Below, piece after piece: positions 13,039-21,805 of a DNA stretch of 25,025 bases. This DNA is from Cyclobacteriaceae bacterium (lineage in GTDB: Bacteria; Bacteroidota; Bacteroidia; Cytophagales; Cyclobacteriaceae), in contig JAKISE010000042.1 in assembly GCA_021648745.1 (NCBI GenBank), forward strand, positions 1 through 25,025, given 5' to 3'. Under the pieces are notes generated by a model, which did no database searches, was not told the DNA's origin, and was given only the letters and a program-made list of their open reading frames with translations. The position numbers were made by a program, and so were the translations under genes. How positions within the stretch are numbered: position 1 is the stretch's first letter; each line of letters starts with the position of its first letter.

Positions 13039-16000
13039 ATGATTAAATCATTTGCTTCCATTTCAGCTATCGTTTTTATCCTAATGGTACTGGTTAGTAT
13101 TATTTATAAACCTGAAAACAACGTATATATGCCAATCCAATACACAACAGACCCTTACTTAAAATTATGGGAAAAGGTTGACTCCCTCGAATCAGAAGGA
13201 CTTGTAAAGTCTGCAAGAGAGCTTGTGCAGGAGATTTATAAAAAAGCCAAGTTAGAAAATAACCCAGCTCAATTGGTTAAATCTCAGATTTACACAATTA
13301 AGTATTTTACTCAGGTAGATGAGGAATCGCAGGTAAAGATAATCTTGGCTCTAAAAGAAGAGATAGAGCTCTCAGAACATCCTGTAAAGCCTGTATTACA
13401 ATCAATGTTGGCCGAAATGTACTGGTTATACTATACCCAAAACCGGTGGCAGTTTTCCAATCGCTCTGAAACCGTCAATTTTGATAATGATGATATTCAA
13501 ACCTGGGATTTAACCAAGTTATCTAAAGAAGTAGCAGCACTTTACCTTGCTTCTATCGAACATGGTACGTTATCTAAACGCATACCCATTCAAGTATTTG
13601 ATGCCATACTTAAGAAAGGCAATGCTGACCGGCTAAGGCCTACACTTTATGATTTTCTGGCTCATCGTGCGCTCGATTATTTTATGAACGATGAAGCATA
13701 CTTAACTCAGCCTGCCTATAAGTTTAACCTAACCGGTGATGCTATTTTTGGCAAGGCCAAAGATTTCGCTAAATTAAAAATACAATCGAAAGATACGGTT
13801 TCGCTTAAGTATAATGCCACACTTATTTTACAAGATTTACTTGTCTTTCACCTTAAAGATAAAAACCCGGATGCCTTAATAGATGTGGATTTAAAGCGCT
13901 TAAAATTTATGCGAAGTAATGCTATAAACGATTTAAAAGACAGTCTTTACCTTTCTTCATTACAGCATTTACAAACAGCCTATATAAAAAATAAAGTTTC
14001 AACAATAATAGGATACGAAATTGCAGGCTATTATTATCAAAAAGGCAGCACTTATAATGCCCTTAAAAGCGAAAATCATAAATGGGACAAAAAAGAAGCA
14101 ATTAAAATTTGTAAAGAATCTATGGCTCGGTTTCCTGAATCAGTTGGGGCAGAGCAATGCAAACAACTTATTAATATAATTCAATCGAAAGAAATCCTTT
14201 TTAATATAGAAGAAGTAAATATTCCCAATCAACCCTTCAGAGCCTTCTTAAAATTTAAAAATATTTTTAAACTATACGGCAGAGCAATCAAACTTGATGA
14301 TAAAATTAACAGTGATTTTATGCGCAAGAAAATCGCCTTATATAATAATGGAATTTTAGACGAGATCTTAAAATATCCCACTGTTACGGAATGGGAAATA
14401 GAATTACCCAGCGATGGAGATTATCAGGAACATTCCACCGAACTAAAAATTCCGGCACTGGAAAATGGGTATTATGCAATCCTTATTGGCTCGAACAAAA
14501 ACATGTCGTACGAAAATAATATAGTGGCCTATAATTACACACATGTATCAAATATTAGTGTAATAAACCAAACAGAAAATAATCAATCCAACAGTTTTTA
14601 CGTACTTAATCGAGAAAACGGTAGCCCATTAAAAAATGTAACTGCTCAGCTTTATTCTGGAGTGTATAACAACATAACCAGAAAAAATGTATTTGTAAAA
14701 AAAGAAAAATATGTAACCGATGCTGAAGGACATTTTAATGTAAGAATACCTAAATCATATCGCGATTATCAAATTCAGTTTCAGTATGGAAATGATCGCC
14801 TTACGCTAAACAACAGCTATTACAGCCAGCCTTACTACGACTATAAAGAAAATGGCACCGTAAGAACTTTCTTTTTTACAGATCGGGCTATTTACCGACC
14901 CGGGCAAACCATTTATTTTAAAGGCATTATAATACAACAAAATGCAGAAGGTAATAATAAGATTTTAACTAATTATCACCAAACCGTAACACTCTATGAT
15001 GTAAACCAGCAAGCCGTTAGTAAATTAAACTTAACTACCAATGAGTTCGGTACGTTTAGTGGCAGTTTTACTGCTCCATCCGGGAGCCTTAATGGGCAAA
15101 TGTATATAATGGGTGGAAACAATAGCGTACATTTTTCTGTAGAAGAGTATAAAAGACCCAAGTTCGAGGTAGGATTTAAACCCTTTGAAGGCAGCTATAA
15201 GCTAGGCGATGAAATTAACATTACAGGATTTGCCAAAGCGTATGCCGGCTCCAATATTGATGGGGCAAAGGTAAGTTACCGAGTGGTAAGGGAAGCCAGT
15301 TTCCCTTATTGGTGGGGATATGGCGGGTTTGGTTACTCCCACCAAAAATCCATGGAAATAGAACATGGAATCGCTAAAACTAATGAAAAAGGGGAGTTTG
15401 AAATACAATTTAAGGCGTTACCTGATGCAAGCATTTCACCCAGGCAAAAACCTCAGTTTAACTATACGGTATATGCTGATGTTACCGATATAAATGGAGA
15501 AACCCATGGCTCTACCACCTATATCCGGTTGGGCTACATTGCTTTATCGGTAAGTGTGCACATGCCTCAGTCGTTTAATCTAAACGAAAAACAAGAAGTT
15601 AGCATTGGTACTACAAATTTGAGTGGTGTTTTTGAGGCAGCTAAAGGCAATATCAGCATTCATAAGTTAAAGAGCCCAAGTAAGGTTTATAGAAACCGAT
15701 ACTGGACAAGACCTGACAAATTTGTAATGAGCAAGGAAGAATATTATGCGCTTTTCCCCTATGATTTATATGATAATGAAGATGATTACACCCAATGGGA
15801 ATTGGAAAAAGAAGTTCTAAATAAAGATTTTGATACTGGCAAGAACAAAATTTTGAGTTTGAACAGTATTTCCGACTGGGCACAGGGCAAATACCTCCTA
15901 ACCTTGCAGACTCAAGATAAATATGGAGAATCAATTACCGTTAAAAAGTATTTCGACACAGTAAGCCCGGGTTCGGAGGAGCTTCCCACCCCACAGCTTT

Positions 16001-19000
16001 CCTGGTACAGGCCTGTACATACCACTACCCAACCCGGAGATACTGCTTTAATTCAATGGGGCTCCTCTGCCAAAAATGTAACTGCACTGGTTGAAATAGA
16101 GCATAAACAAAAAATAATTGAAAAAAAATGGGTTAAACTTAGTGGCAATAAAAACTTGATAGAATTACCTGTTAAAGAAATGTATCGAGGTGGTGTTCAA
16201 ATCCATATTACATATATAACACATGGCAGGGCTTTTAATTATACTCAAAGCATACAAGTTCCTTGGAGTAACAAACACCTCAACATCAGTTTCGAAACAT
16301 TTCGTAGCAAACTATATCCAGGCCAGGAAGAAGAATGGAAGCTTAAAATTGCCGGGCCGGATGGTGAAAAGATAGCGGCAGAAATGGTAGCAACCATGTA
16401 CGATGCCTCTTTGGATACCTTTAAACCAAATTACTGGGGATTCAACATTTACCCTTATAATTATTCTTATAAAAGATGGAATACCAGCATTGGTTTTAAG
16501 CAAGAGCAGTCGCGATTGCAAGCAGGATATTGGAACAACTATTATGGCATTGAACCTACGCATTATGACGCGCTCAACTGGTTTGGGTTTTCCTATTATT
16601 GGAGCAGTTATAATTATTATGGGAGAGGCCAAAATAAGTTATCTCCAAGTAAAGCAAAGATGGCCGAAGAATCTGTTGTTGGAAGGTTGGAGAAAAATCC
16701 TGAGGTGTACGATGATACGCAAACCGAAGAAGAATTAGACCTGGATATGGTTGAAACTAAAGGGGTAGCACCTGAAAAGCCTTCAGATTCACCTGTTCAG
16801 ATACGAAAAAACTTAAACGAAACCGCTTTTTTCTACCCGCATTTGCAAACTAATGAGCAAGGTGAGGTAATCATTTCCTTTACTATTCCTGAAGCACTAA
16901 CCAAGTGGAAGTTTATGGCTTTTGCACATACGAAGGATCTTAAATATGGTTTTGCCGATAGTACCACGGTTACTCAAAAAGAGTTGATGGTAATGCCTAA
17001 CCCACCCAGGTTTTTAAGAGAAGGTGATACCATGGAATTTACGGCTAAGGTTAGCAATTTAACAGATGAAAACTTAACAGGAATTGCCGAATTAAAATTG
17101 TTCGATGCCTTAACGATGAAACCTGTAGATGCTGAAATGGAAAATACATCGACTGGCACTAATTTTACTGTAAAAAAAGGGCAAAGTACAGGGTTAAGCT
17201 GGAAAATTAAAATCCCCGAAGGGCTACAGGCTGTTACATACAGGGTGGTTGCTAAAACGGATAAACACTCCGATGGAGAAGAGGCTATTTTGCCCGTTTT
17301 AACTAATCGTATGCTGGTTACTGAGTCGTTGCCTTTGCCTATCAGAGGTAATCAAACCAAAACATTTACTCTTAAAAAACTCATAGATTCTAATAAATCT
17401 AAAAGTTTAACACATAATAAACTCACATTAGAGTTTACCTCTAATCCGGCATGGTATGCTGTTCAAGCCCTGCCTTACTTAATGGAGTACCCTTACGAAT
17501 GCTCCGAACAGGTATTTAGCAGGTTTTATGCCAATAGTATGGCCAGCCATATTGCCAATTCAAATCCGGGTATTAAAAATATTTTTAACCAATGGAAAAA
17601 TACCGATGCCCTTGTATCAAATCTGGCAAAAAATGAGGAGTTAAAATCGCTTGTGCTACAAGAAACCCCTTGGGTATTAGATGCCATAAGCGAAACTGAA
17701 CGAAAAAAGAGAATAGGCCTGTTGTTCGATCTTAACAGAATGTCGAACGAAATGAATAGTGCTCTTACCAAATTAAAGCAAAACCAAACAAACAGTGGAG
17801 GTTGGGCCTGGTTTAAAGGTATGAAGGAAAACCGATACATTACTCAACACATTATTACAGGATTTGGCAGGCTAAATCACTTAGGTATAACCCAAACAGG
17901 TGCTATTAATAAAATGGCAGAAAAGGGCGTATATTATTTGGATGAATATATGCAAAGGGATTATGAATGGATAGTAAAGCATGGAGAATTAGATTCTAAT
18001 AACCTGAATTACCTTCAAATTCAATACCTCTATGCCAGAAGCTATTTTCAACATATACCCATGCCTGATAAGTTTAAAAAGGCATTTGAATACTATAAAT
18101 CTCAAGCAAAGGAGTATTGGTTAAAAAATAACAGGTATGCACAGGGTATGATCGCTCTTGCATTGCATAGGTATGGAGATGATGATAAAGCCAACCATAT
18201 TTTAAAATCGTTAAAAGAGCATGCCCTCTATTCCGAAGAAATGGGTATGTATTGGAAAGCAAACACGCTTGGCTTCTACTGGTACGAATCACCTATTGAA
18301 ACACAGTCGCTGCTTATTGAGGCATTTGGAGAAATTGGTAATGACCAAAAATCGGTTGAAGAATTGAAATTATGGCTGCTAAAACAAAAGCAAACACAGG
18401 ATTGGGGAACCACCAAAGCCACGGCTGATGCTTGCTACGCCTTGCTGTTACGGGGTGCTAACTGGCTAACAAATGATGAGTTGGTTGAAGTAACCGTAGG
18501 CAAAATAAAGATTGATCTAACAGATACTGATCGTGTAAGTGTGGAAGCAGGAACCGGCTATTTTAAAACCCATTGGAGCGGTAAAGAAATAAAACCTTCT
18601 ATGGGAACTATAACAGTAGTTAAAAAAGACGATGGTCCGGCCTGGGGTGCACTCTACTGGCAATATTTTGAAGATTTAGATAAAATAACGCCTCACGAAA
18701 CTCCTTTAAAACTGAAAAAGCAATTGTTTTTACAAAAAAATACAGCTACAGGCCCTGTTATTGAACCGATAAGTAATAGGACTCAGATAAAGCCAGGTGA
18801 CTTAATAAAAGTAAGAATAGAGTTACGGGTAGATAGAGATATGGAGTTTATTCATATGAAAGATATGCGCGCCTCCGCTTTAGAACCCCTCAATGTGCTA
18901 TCTGGCTATCGCTATCAAGATGGATTGGGGTATTACCAAAGCACGAAAGATGCCTCTACCAACTTCTTTTTCGATTGGCTAACCAAAGGCACCTATGTAT

Positions 19001-19122
19001 TTGAGTATTCGCTAAGAGTAACCCATAAAGGCAATTTTTCAAACGGAATTACGACTATTCAGAGCATGTATGCGCCTGAGTTTACTTCACATTCGGAGGG
19101 TGTGCGAATAGAGGTTAAGTAG
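13039..19122 (+). CDS. Large alpha-2-macroglobulin family protein with thioester motif
   Basis: This 2027-residue protein begins with a hydrophobic segment (about 5-23) that is a signal peptide or signal anchor without a lipobox cysteine. The first 400 residues are helical and tetratricopeptide-like in look. Macroglobulin domains follow, with the MG2 block TDRAIYRPGQTIYFKG near 614-630, and the A2M block ETAFFYPHLQTNEQG near 1260. The thioester domain carries CSEQ at 1488-1491, matching CxEQ, preceded by YPYE. Bacterial macroglobulins are thought to trap foreign proteases by covalent thioester bonding in the periplasm. No PBP1c gene, the frequent partner in Proteobacteria, is nearby. A region at 1165-1210 is rich in Y, W and N. 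The gene is bracketed by two family-2 MITE-like elements; the downstream one starts within the stop codon. A TAAAATTG sequence (13005-13012), one base off the -7 consensus, may be the promoter. Confidence 0.93.
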   Translation: MIKSFASISAIVFILMVLVSIIYKPENNVYMPIQYTTDPYLKLWEKVDSLESEGLVKSARELVQEIYKKAKLENNPAQLVKSQIYTIKYFTQVDEESQVKIILALKEEIELSEHPVKPVLQSMLAEMYWLYYTQNRWQFSNRSETVNFDNDDIQTWDLTKLSKEVAALYLASIEHGTLSKRIPIQVFDAILKKGNADRLRPTLYDFLAHRALDYFMNDEAYLTQPAYKFNLTGDAIFGKAKDFAKLKIQSKDTVSLKYNATLILQDLLVFHLKDKNPDALIDVDLKRLKFMRSNAINDLKDSLYLSSLQHLQTAYIKNKVSTIIGYEIAGYYYQKGSTYNALKSENHKWDKKEAIKICKESMARFPESVGAEQCKQLINIIQSKEILFNIEEVNIPNQPFRAFLKFKNIFKLYGRAIKLDDKINSDFMRKKIALYNNGILDEILKYPTVTEWEIELPSDGDYQEHSTELKIPALENGYYAILIGSNKNMSYENNIVAYNYTHVSNISVINQTENNQSNSFYVLNRENGSPLKNVTAQLYSGVYNNITRKNVFVKKEKYVTDAEGHFNVRIPKSYRDYQIQFQYGNDRLTLNNSYYSQPYYDYKENGTVRTFFFTDRAIYRPGQTIYFKGIIIQQNAEGNNKILTNYHQTVTLYDVNQQAVSKLNLTTNEFGTFSGSFTAPSGSLNGQMYIMGGNNSVHFSVEEYKRPKFEVGFKPFEGSYKLGDEINITGFAKAYAGSNIDGAKVSYRVVREASFPYWWGYGGFGYSHQKSMEIEHGIAKTNEKGEFEIQFKALPDASISPRQKPQFNYTVYADVTDINGETHGSTTYIRLGYIALSVSVHMPQSFNLNEKQEVSIGTTNLSGVFEAAKGNISIHKLKSPSKVYRNRYWTRPDKFVMSKEEYYALFPYDLYDNEDDYTQWELEKEVLNKDFDTGKNKILSLNSISDWAQGKYLLTLQTQDKYGESITVKKYFDTVSPGSEELPTPQLSWYRPVHTTTQPGDTALIQWGSSAKNVTALVEIEHKQKIIEKKWVKLSGNKNLIELPVKEMYRGGVQIHITYITHGRAFNYTQSIQVPWSNKHLNISFETFRSKLYPGQEEEWKLKIAGPDGEKIAAEMVATMYDASLDTFKPNYWGFNIYPYNYSYKRWNTSIGFKQEQSRLQAGYWNNYYGIEPTHYDALNWFGFSYYWSSYNYYGRGQNKLSPSKAKMAEESVVGRLEKNPEVYDDTQTEEELDLDMVETKGVAPEKPSDSPVQIRKNLNETAFFYPHLQTNEQGEVIISFTIPEALTKWKFMAFAHTKDLKYGFADSTTVTQKELMVMPNPPRFLREGDTMEFTAKVSNLTDENLTGIAELKLFDALTMKPVDAEMENTSTGTNFTVKKGQSTGLSWKIKIPEGLQAVTYRVVAKTDKHSDGEEAILPVLTNRMLVTESLPLPIRGNQTKTFTLKKLIDSNKSKSLTHNKLTLEFTSNPAWYAVQALPYLMEYPYECSEQVFSRFYANSMASHIANSNPGIKNIFNQWKNTDALVSNLAKNEELKSLVLQETPWVLDAISETERKKRIGLLFDLNRMSNEMNSALTKLKQNQTNSGGWAWFKGMKENRYITQHIITGFGRLNHLGITQTGAINKMAEKGVYYLDEYMQRDYEWIVKHGELDSNNLNYLQIQYLYARSYFQHIPMPDKFKKAFEYYKSQAKEYWLKNNRYAQGMIALALHRYGDDDKANHILKSLKEHALYSEEMGMYWKANTLGFYWYESPIETQSLLIEAFGEIGNDQKSVEELKLWLLKQKQTQDWGTTKATADACYALLLRGANWLTNDELVEVTVGKIKIDLTDTDRVSVEAGTGYFKTHWSGKEIKPSMGTITVVKKDDGPAWGALYWQYFEDLDKITPHETPLKLKKQLFLQKNTATGPVIEPISNRTQIKPGDLIKVRIELRVDRDMEFIHMKDMRASALEPLNVLSGYRYQDGLGYYQSTKDASTNFFFDWLTKGTYVFEYSLRVTHKGNFSNGITTIQSMYAPEFTSHSEGVRIEVK

Positions 19123-19363
19123 TGTCTGTCCACAAAGTCCGCATGGTCATTCATTCAAAAGCAAGAACCTGGATAACAATGATACCGTCATTCCTGCGGA
19201 GGCAGGAATCTGTAAATATGGGAATGTACATTTAGGATATAAAAAGAGCAAAATTTAGACATTTGTAACTTTCACAACATCCTTTAAGGCGGATTCCTGC
19301 CTCCGTAGGAATGACGTAGGTTGGTTGAGTTTTTTTAAGACACTGAGTTTATGGACAGACACT
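19121..19363 (-). mobile_element. MITE-like element (family 2) inserted in the stop codon of the macroglobulin gene
   Basis: The ends AGTGTCTGTCCA and (in reverse) AGTGTCTGTCCA are inverted repeats, and the 4-bp sequence AAGT is duplicated on both sides (19117-19120 and 19364-19367). Inside, two inverted copies of a 25-bp palindromic unit (19186-19210 and 19292-19316, 24 of 25 bases alike) carry the CGTCATTCCTGC...GCAGGAATC pattern seen as dispersed repeats in many bacteria. There is no open frame. The sharp duplication suggests a fairly recent insertion. Strand is given relative to the copy at 12849-12993. Confidence 0.85.
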
Positions 19364-19381
19364 AAGTAGGGTTTATTTAAA

Positions 19382-19479
19382 AACCTGAGTTCGGGATAAG
19401 GAATAGCTGCCAGAAAATAAAATAGCAAGTGAGCTTTTTAATATAAAAAGCTCACCTGCTAGATATTTTCCCTTTGGGC
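19382..19479 (+). mobile_element. Left half of a family-1 MITE-like element
   Basis: It begins AACCTGAGTTCGGGATAAGG, like the ends of the intact element at 9629-9892, and keeps the inner hairpin (perfect 12-bp stem 19429-19440 with 19444-19455) and the stretch TTTTCCCTTTGGGCTTTA that also occurs at 9752-9771. The right half is missing here; the 173-bp module starts in its place. The missing half is found in reverse orientation at 23201-23317. Confidence 0.8.
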
Positions 19480-19652
19480 TTTAACCCGAATTATGCGATA
19501 GGGTTCGTGATGAGGCTTTAAGTCACAATAAATCAGGCAGTTTGGATTCGAAAGCATAGCACCGCTATGGTGAGAACACAAACAAAGCAAAGCGACTGAT
19601 TTGAAGTGAGTTAAAGGCCTAATAGAAATTCTATTGCATATTTCGGGTTTAA
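19480..19652 (+). repeat. 173-bp inverted repeat, copy A (MITE-like module)
   Basis: It is identical over all 173 bases to the reverse complement of 23318-23490. It is itself element-like: TTTAA on both sides (19480-19484 and 19648-19652), then inverted ends CCCGAATTATGCGATAG and (in reverse) CCCGAAATATGCAATAG. It has no coding capacity. It ends 14 bases from the nrfA stop codon and may also supply the operon's transcription end, though no classical terminator is visible. Confidence 0.95.
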
Positions 19653-19666
19653 CGAATAAGTTGATG

Positions 19667-21196
19667 CTATTTGCCTGAAGCTGTATGAGAAGTATAACCG
19701 GCTTCTCTCTTCTCTGCTTTCTCCATCCACTGTGGTAGTATATTGTCTATAAAGTTCTGCTTTTCGGCATTTAGTTTAACCATATCTAACCCAATATAAG
19801 CTTGAGCTTTGGCTTTGGTTGAAACATCTGGCATTGGTACTTCATCATTATATCCAAGTTCTGAAAGTACCCTTACTAACTTCAATCTACCATCTTGAGC
19901 AATTTCAATTCCTGTGCTAATTACACGCAAAGCTTCAACAGGTGCGTGAAAAGCTCCACCATGACTAGCAGCTGCGTAATCCCATCTCCACTGTGCATGC
20001 CGTATGTCTTGCAGAATATCTTTCATTTGCTCTTCAGTTGCTCCTCTTTTCCAAGCAAATTCAGCTTCTATATGTAGCTTAACTAGTAAGTGTTCTAAAA
20101 TACCTCTGGCATTAAGTACCTTATCCATATTACTATTTACATTGCTAGTAAGTTCTTTTTCGCTCTCGCGATGACATACTACGCAAGAGTTAGACATGTT
20201 ATTTAAAGGACTTTGGATTTTATGGTCTGTAAACTTAACCCCACCTTCTGAACGGTATGGCATATGGCAATCGGCACAAGAAACCCCTCGCTTGGCATGG
20301 ATACCTTGTTGAAATAGCTCATACCCAGGATGCTGGGTTTTAAGCATGGGTGCTTTACTTAACTTATGGGTCCAGTCTGAAAAACCAATATTGTCATAAT
20401 ACGCCTCCATTTCTTCCGCCCCGATTCCATTATCCCAAGGGAAAGTAAGGTAAGGAGTACCCTCGGCCAATGGCCTTTTCTTATCAAAATAATATTCTAC
20501 ATGGCACTGAGCACATACCAGTGACCTCATTTCTTGGTTAGATGCCTTTGTAATATCTTCTCCTCTTCTTTCAAAAGCTTCGATTAAAGCTGGACGGGTT
20601 ATTTTTAAGTCCATCGTTTTTTCATCATGGCAATCGGCACAACCCACTGGGTTTACCTGATCTCCACCATATTTAGCCCATTTGCCAGAGTAAAACTCCT
20701 TTGGGCCAACTTCACTCATCAACCTTGGTACATCTGGTCCTTTACATGACCAACAAGTTGAAGGCATAGGACCTGAATCCGGAGTTGTAGGACCACCTGT
20801 TCTAAGAGAGTGCATAAGATCGCTTACTGCATACATATGCCCTCTGCTTTGGTTATAATCTTTTGCAAATCCATAGCCTGCCCAAAGAACTACCAAAGAC
20901 GGATACCTCTCTAGCATGTCTATATTTGCATTTCCATTATGCTTACTCATAAAACTAGTATCCAAGGTAGATTTCCACGAATCGTACTGGTTGGGGTAAT
21001 TCTGACCCCATATTTCTCCTCTAGGCTCCAAAGGTTCAATCTCTACTTTTGGCCTATCAAGGTATAATGTTTCCGTTCTTCTTTCCATTATGTTAGAAGA
21101 AAGTAATCCTAAAACAAAAACGACTCCAACGGTAAGTACAAATAACACCCACATTAACCAGGGGCGTTTTTTTGCTTTTTGTCTAATAGTACCCAT
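19667..21196 (-). CDS. nrfA: Ammonia-forming cytochrome c nitrite reductase, catalytic subunit
   Basis: The enzyme reduces nitrite to ammonium with six electrons in the periplasm. The 509 residues start with a signal anchor (about 12-33). Five haem sites are visible: the catalytic CWSCK at 148-152, whose lysine replaces the usual histidine ligand, then CADCH 186-190, CAQCH 228-232, CADCH 307-311 and CVVCH 338-342. Tyrosines following the third site (VEYYFDKKRP) and the histidine in FTDHKIQSP fit active-site positions of known NrfA. The C-terminal third is helical, as in the dimer interface of the family. The gene follows nrfH after 11 bases. A perfect inverted repeat encloses this operon, with copy A only 14 bases beyond the stop. 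Confidence 0.97.
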   Translation of the reverse strand: MGTIRQKAKKRPWLMWVLFVLTVGVVFVLGLLSSNIMERRTETLYLDRPKVEIEPLEPRGEIWGQNYPNQYDSWKSTLDTSFMSKHNGNANIDMLERYPSLVVLWAGYGFAKDYNQSRGHMYAVSDLMHSLRTGGPTTPDSGPMPSTCWSCKGPDVPRLMSEVGPKEFYSGKWAKYGGDQVNPVGCADCHDEKTMDLKITRPALIEAFERRGEDITKASNQEMRSLVCAQCHVEYYFDKKRPLAEGTPYLTFPWDNGIGAEEMEAYYDNIGFSDWTHKLSKAPMLKTQHPGYELFQQGIHAKRGVSCADCHMPYRSEGGVKFTDHKIQSPLNNMSNSCVVCHRESEKELTSNVNSNMDKVLNARGILEHLLVKLHIEAEFAWKRGATEEQMKDILQDIRHAQWRWDYAAASHGGAFHAPVEALRVISTGIEIAQDGRLKLVRVLSELGYNDEVPMPDVSTKAKAQAYIGLDMVKLNAEKQNFIDNILPQWMEKAEKREAGYTSHTASGK

Positions 21197-21207
21197 ATGT
21201 TTATAGT

Positions 21208-21786
21208 TTATTTTTTTATTTTTTTAGATAACCATTTAGGAACAGGGCTGCCTAAAGTAGGAACCCTTGCATTTGGTGTTGATGTCAGTCCTTTTACTCT
21301 GCCATGTGGCACCTCACGATGGCACTGCCAGCATAACTTCCCTTTATCATGCTTGGCTTCTTCCAATGAAATATTCAAGAGTCCAACATTCTGATTGAGG
21401 GTACTGTGGCAACGTTTACAGTTTTCCTGTACAACTGCTTGCCCCTCTTCTTTCATGCGAATTACCTGTGGTTCGGTTCCCAGTGTAAATGCAGTTGCGT
21501 GCCCTAGTCCATCCTTTGCTTTAAAAACATATTTAGCCACCAGATTTGTATGGGGCACATGACAATCGTTGCAAGAAGTAACTCTTCCGTGCGAGCTATG
21601 TCTCCAAGTAGCATACTCGGGCATCATTACATGGCAGTTAACACAGGTTTTAGGGTCATCTGACAGGTATGATACAGCATTGGAAACATACACACTATAG
21701 AATAATAGCCCCACAATTACACCAACTAATACAGTAGCAAAAATAATCCATTGTGGTGGTGGTTTGAAATAAGAAAAGAATCTCAT
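21208..21786 (-). CDS. nrfH: Cytochrome c nitrite reductase small subunit (quinol dehydrogenase)
   Basis: This NapC/NirT-family protein anchors NrfA to the inner membrane and passes it electrons from menaquinol. The 192 residues have one N-terminal helix (about 13-35) and four CxxCH haem sites: CVNCH 48-52, CNDCH 72-76, CKRCH 123-127 and CWQCH 152-156. The methionines right after the first site (CVNCHVMMPEY) match the unusual methionine-ligated haem of NrfH, and RHSSHGRVTSCNDCH is the usual link to the second. The stop codon is 11 bases before the nrfA start and the start is 19 bases after the porin stop, so one operon is clear. It is somewhat longer than NrfH of epsilonproteobacteria because of a basic C-terminal tail (160-192). 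Confidence 0.96.
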   Translation of the reverse strand: MRFFSYFKPPPQWIIFATVLVGVIVGLLFYSVYVSNAVSYLSDDPKTCVNCHVMMPEYATWRHSSHGRVTSCNDCHVPHTNLVAKYVFKAKDGLGHATAFTLGTEPQVIRMKEEGQAVVQENCKRCHSTLNQNVGLLNISLEEAKHDKGKLCWQCHREVPHGRVKGLTSTPNARVPTLGSPVPKWLSKKIKK

Positions 21787-21805
21787 TATTTACTTATAAT
21801 ATGTT

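Noticed and set aside
16312..16738. Open frames on both strands within the macroglobulin gene
   Set aside because: They are shadows of the long continuous plus-strand frame, which has clear domain signatures through this region.
19186..19316. Small RNA gene suggested by strong inverted 25-bp repeats
   Set aside because: The repeats belong to the inside of a MITE-like element and match a dispersed repeat pattern; there is no promoter or terminator to support an RNA gene.
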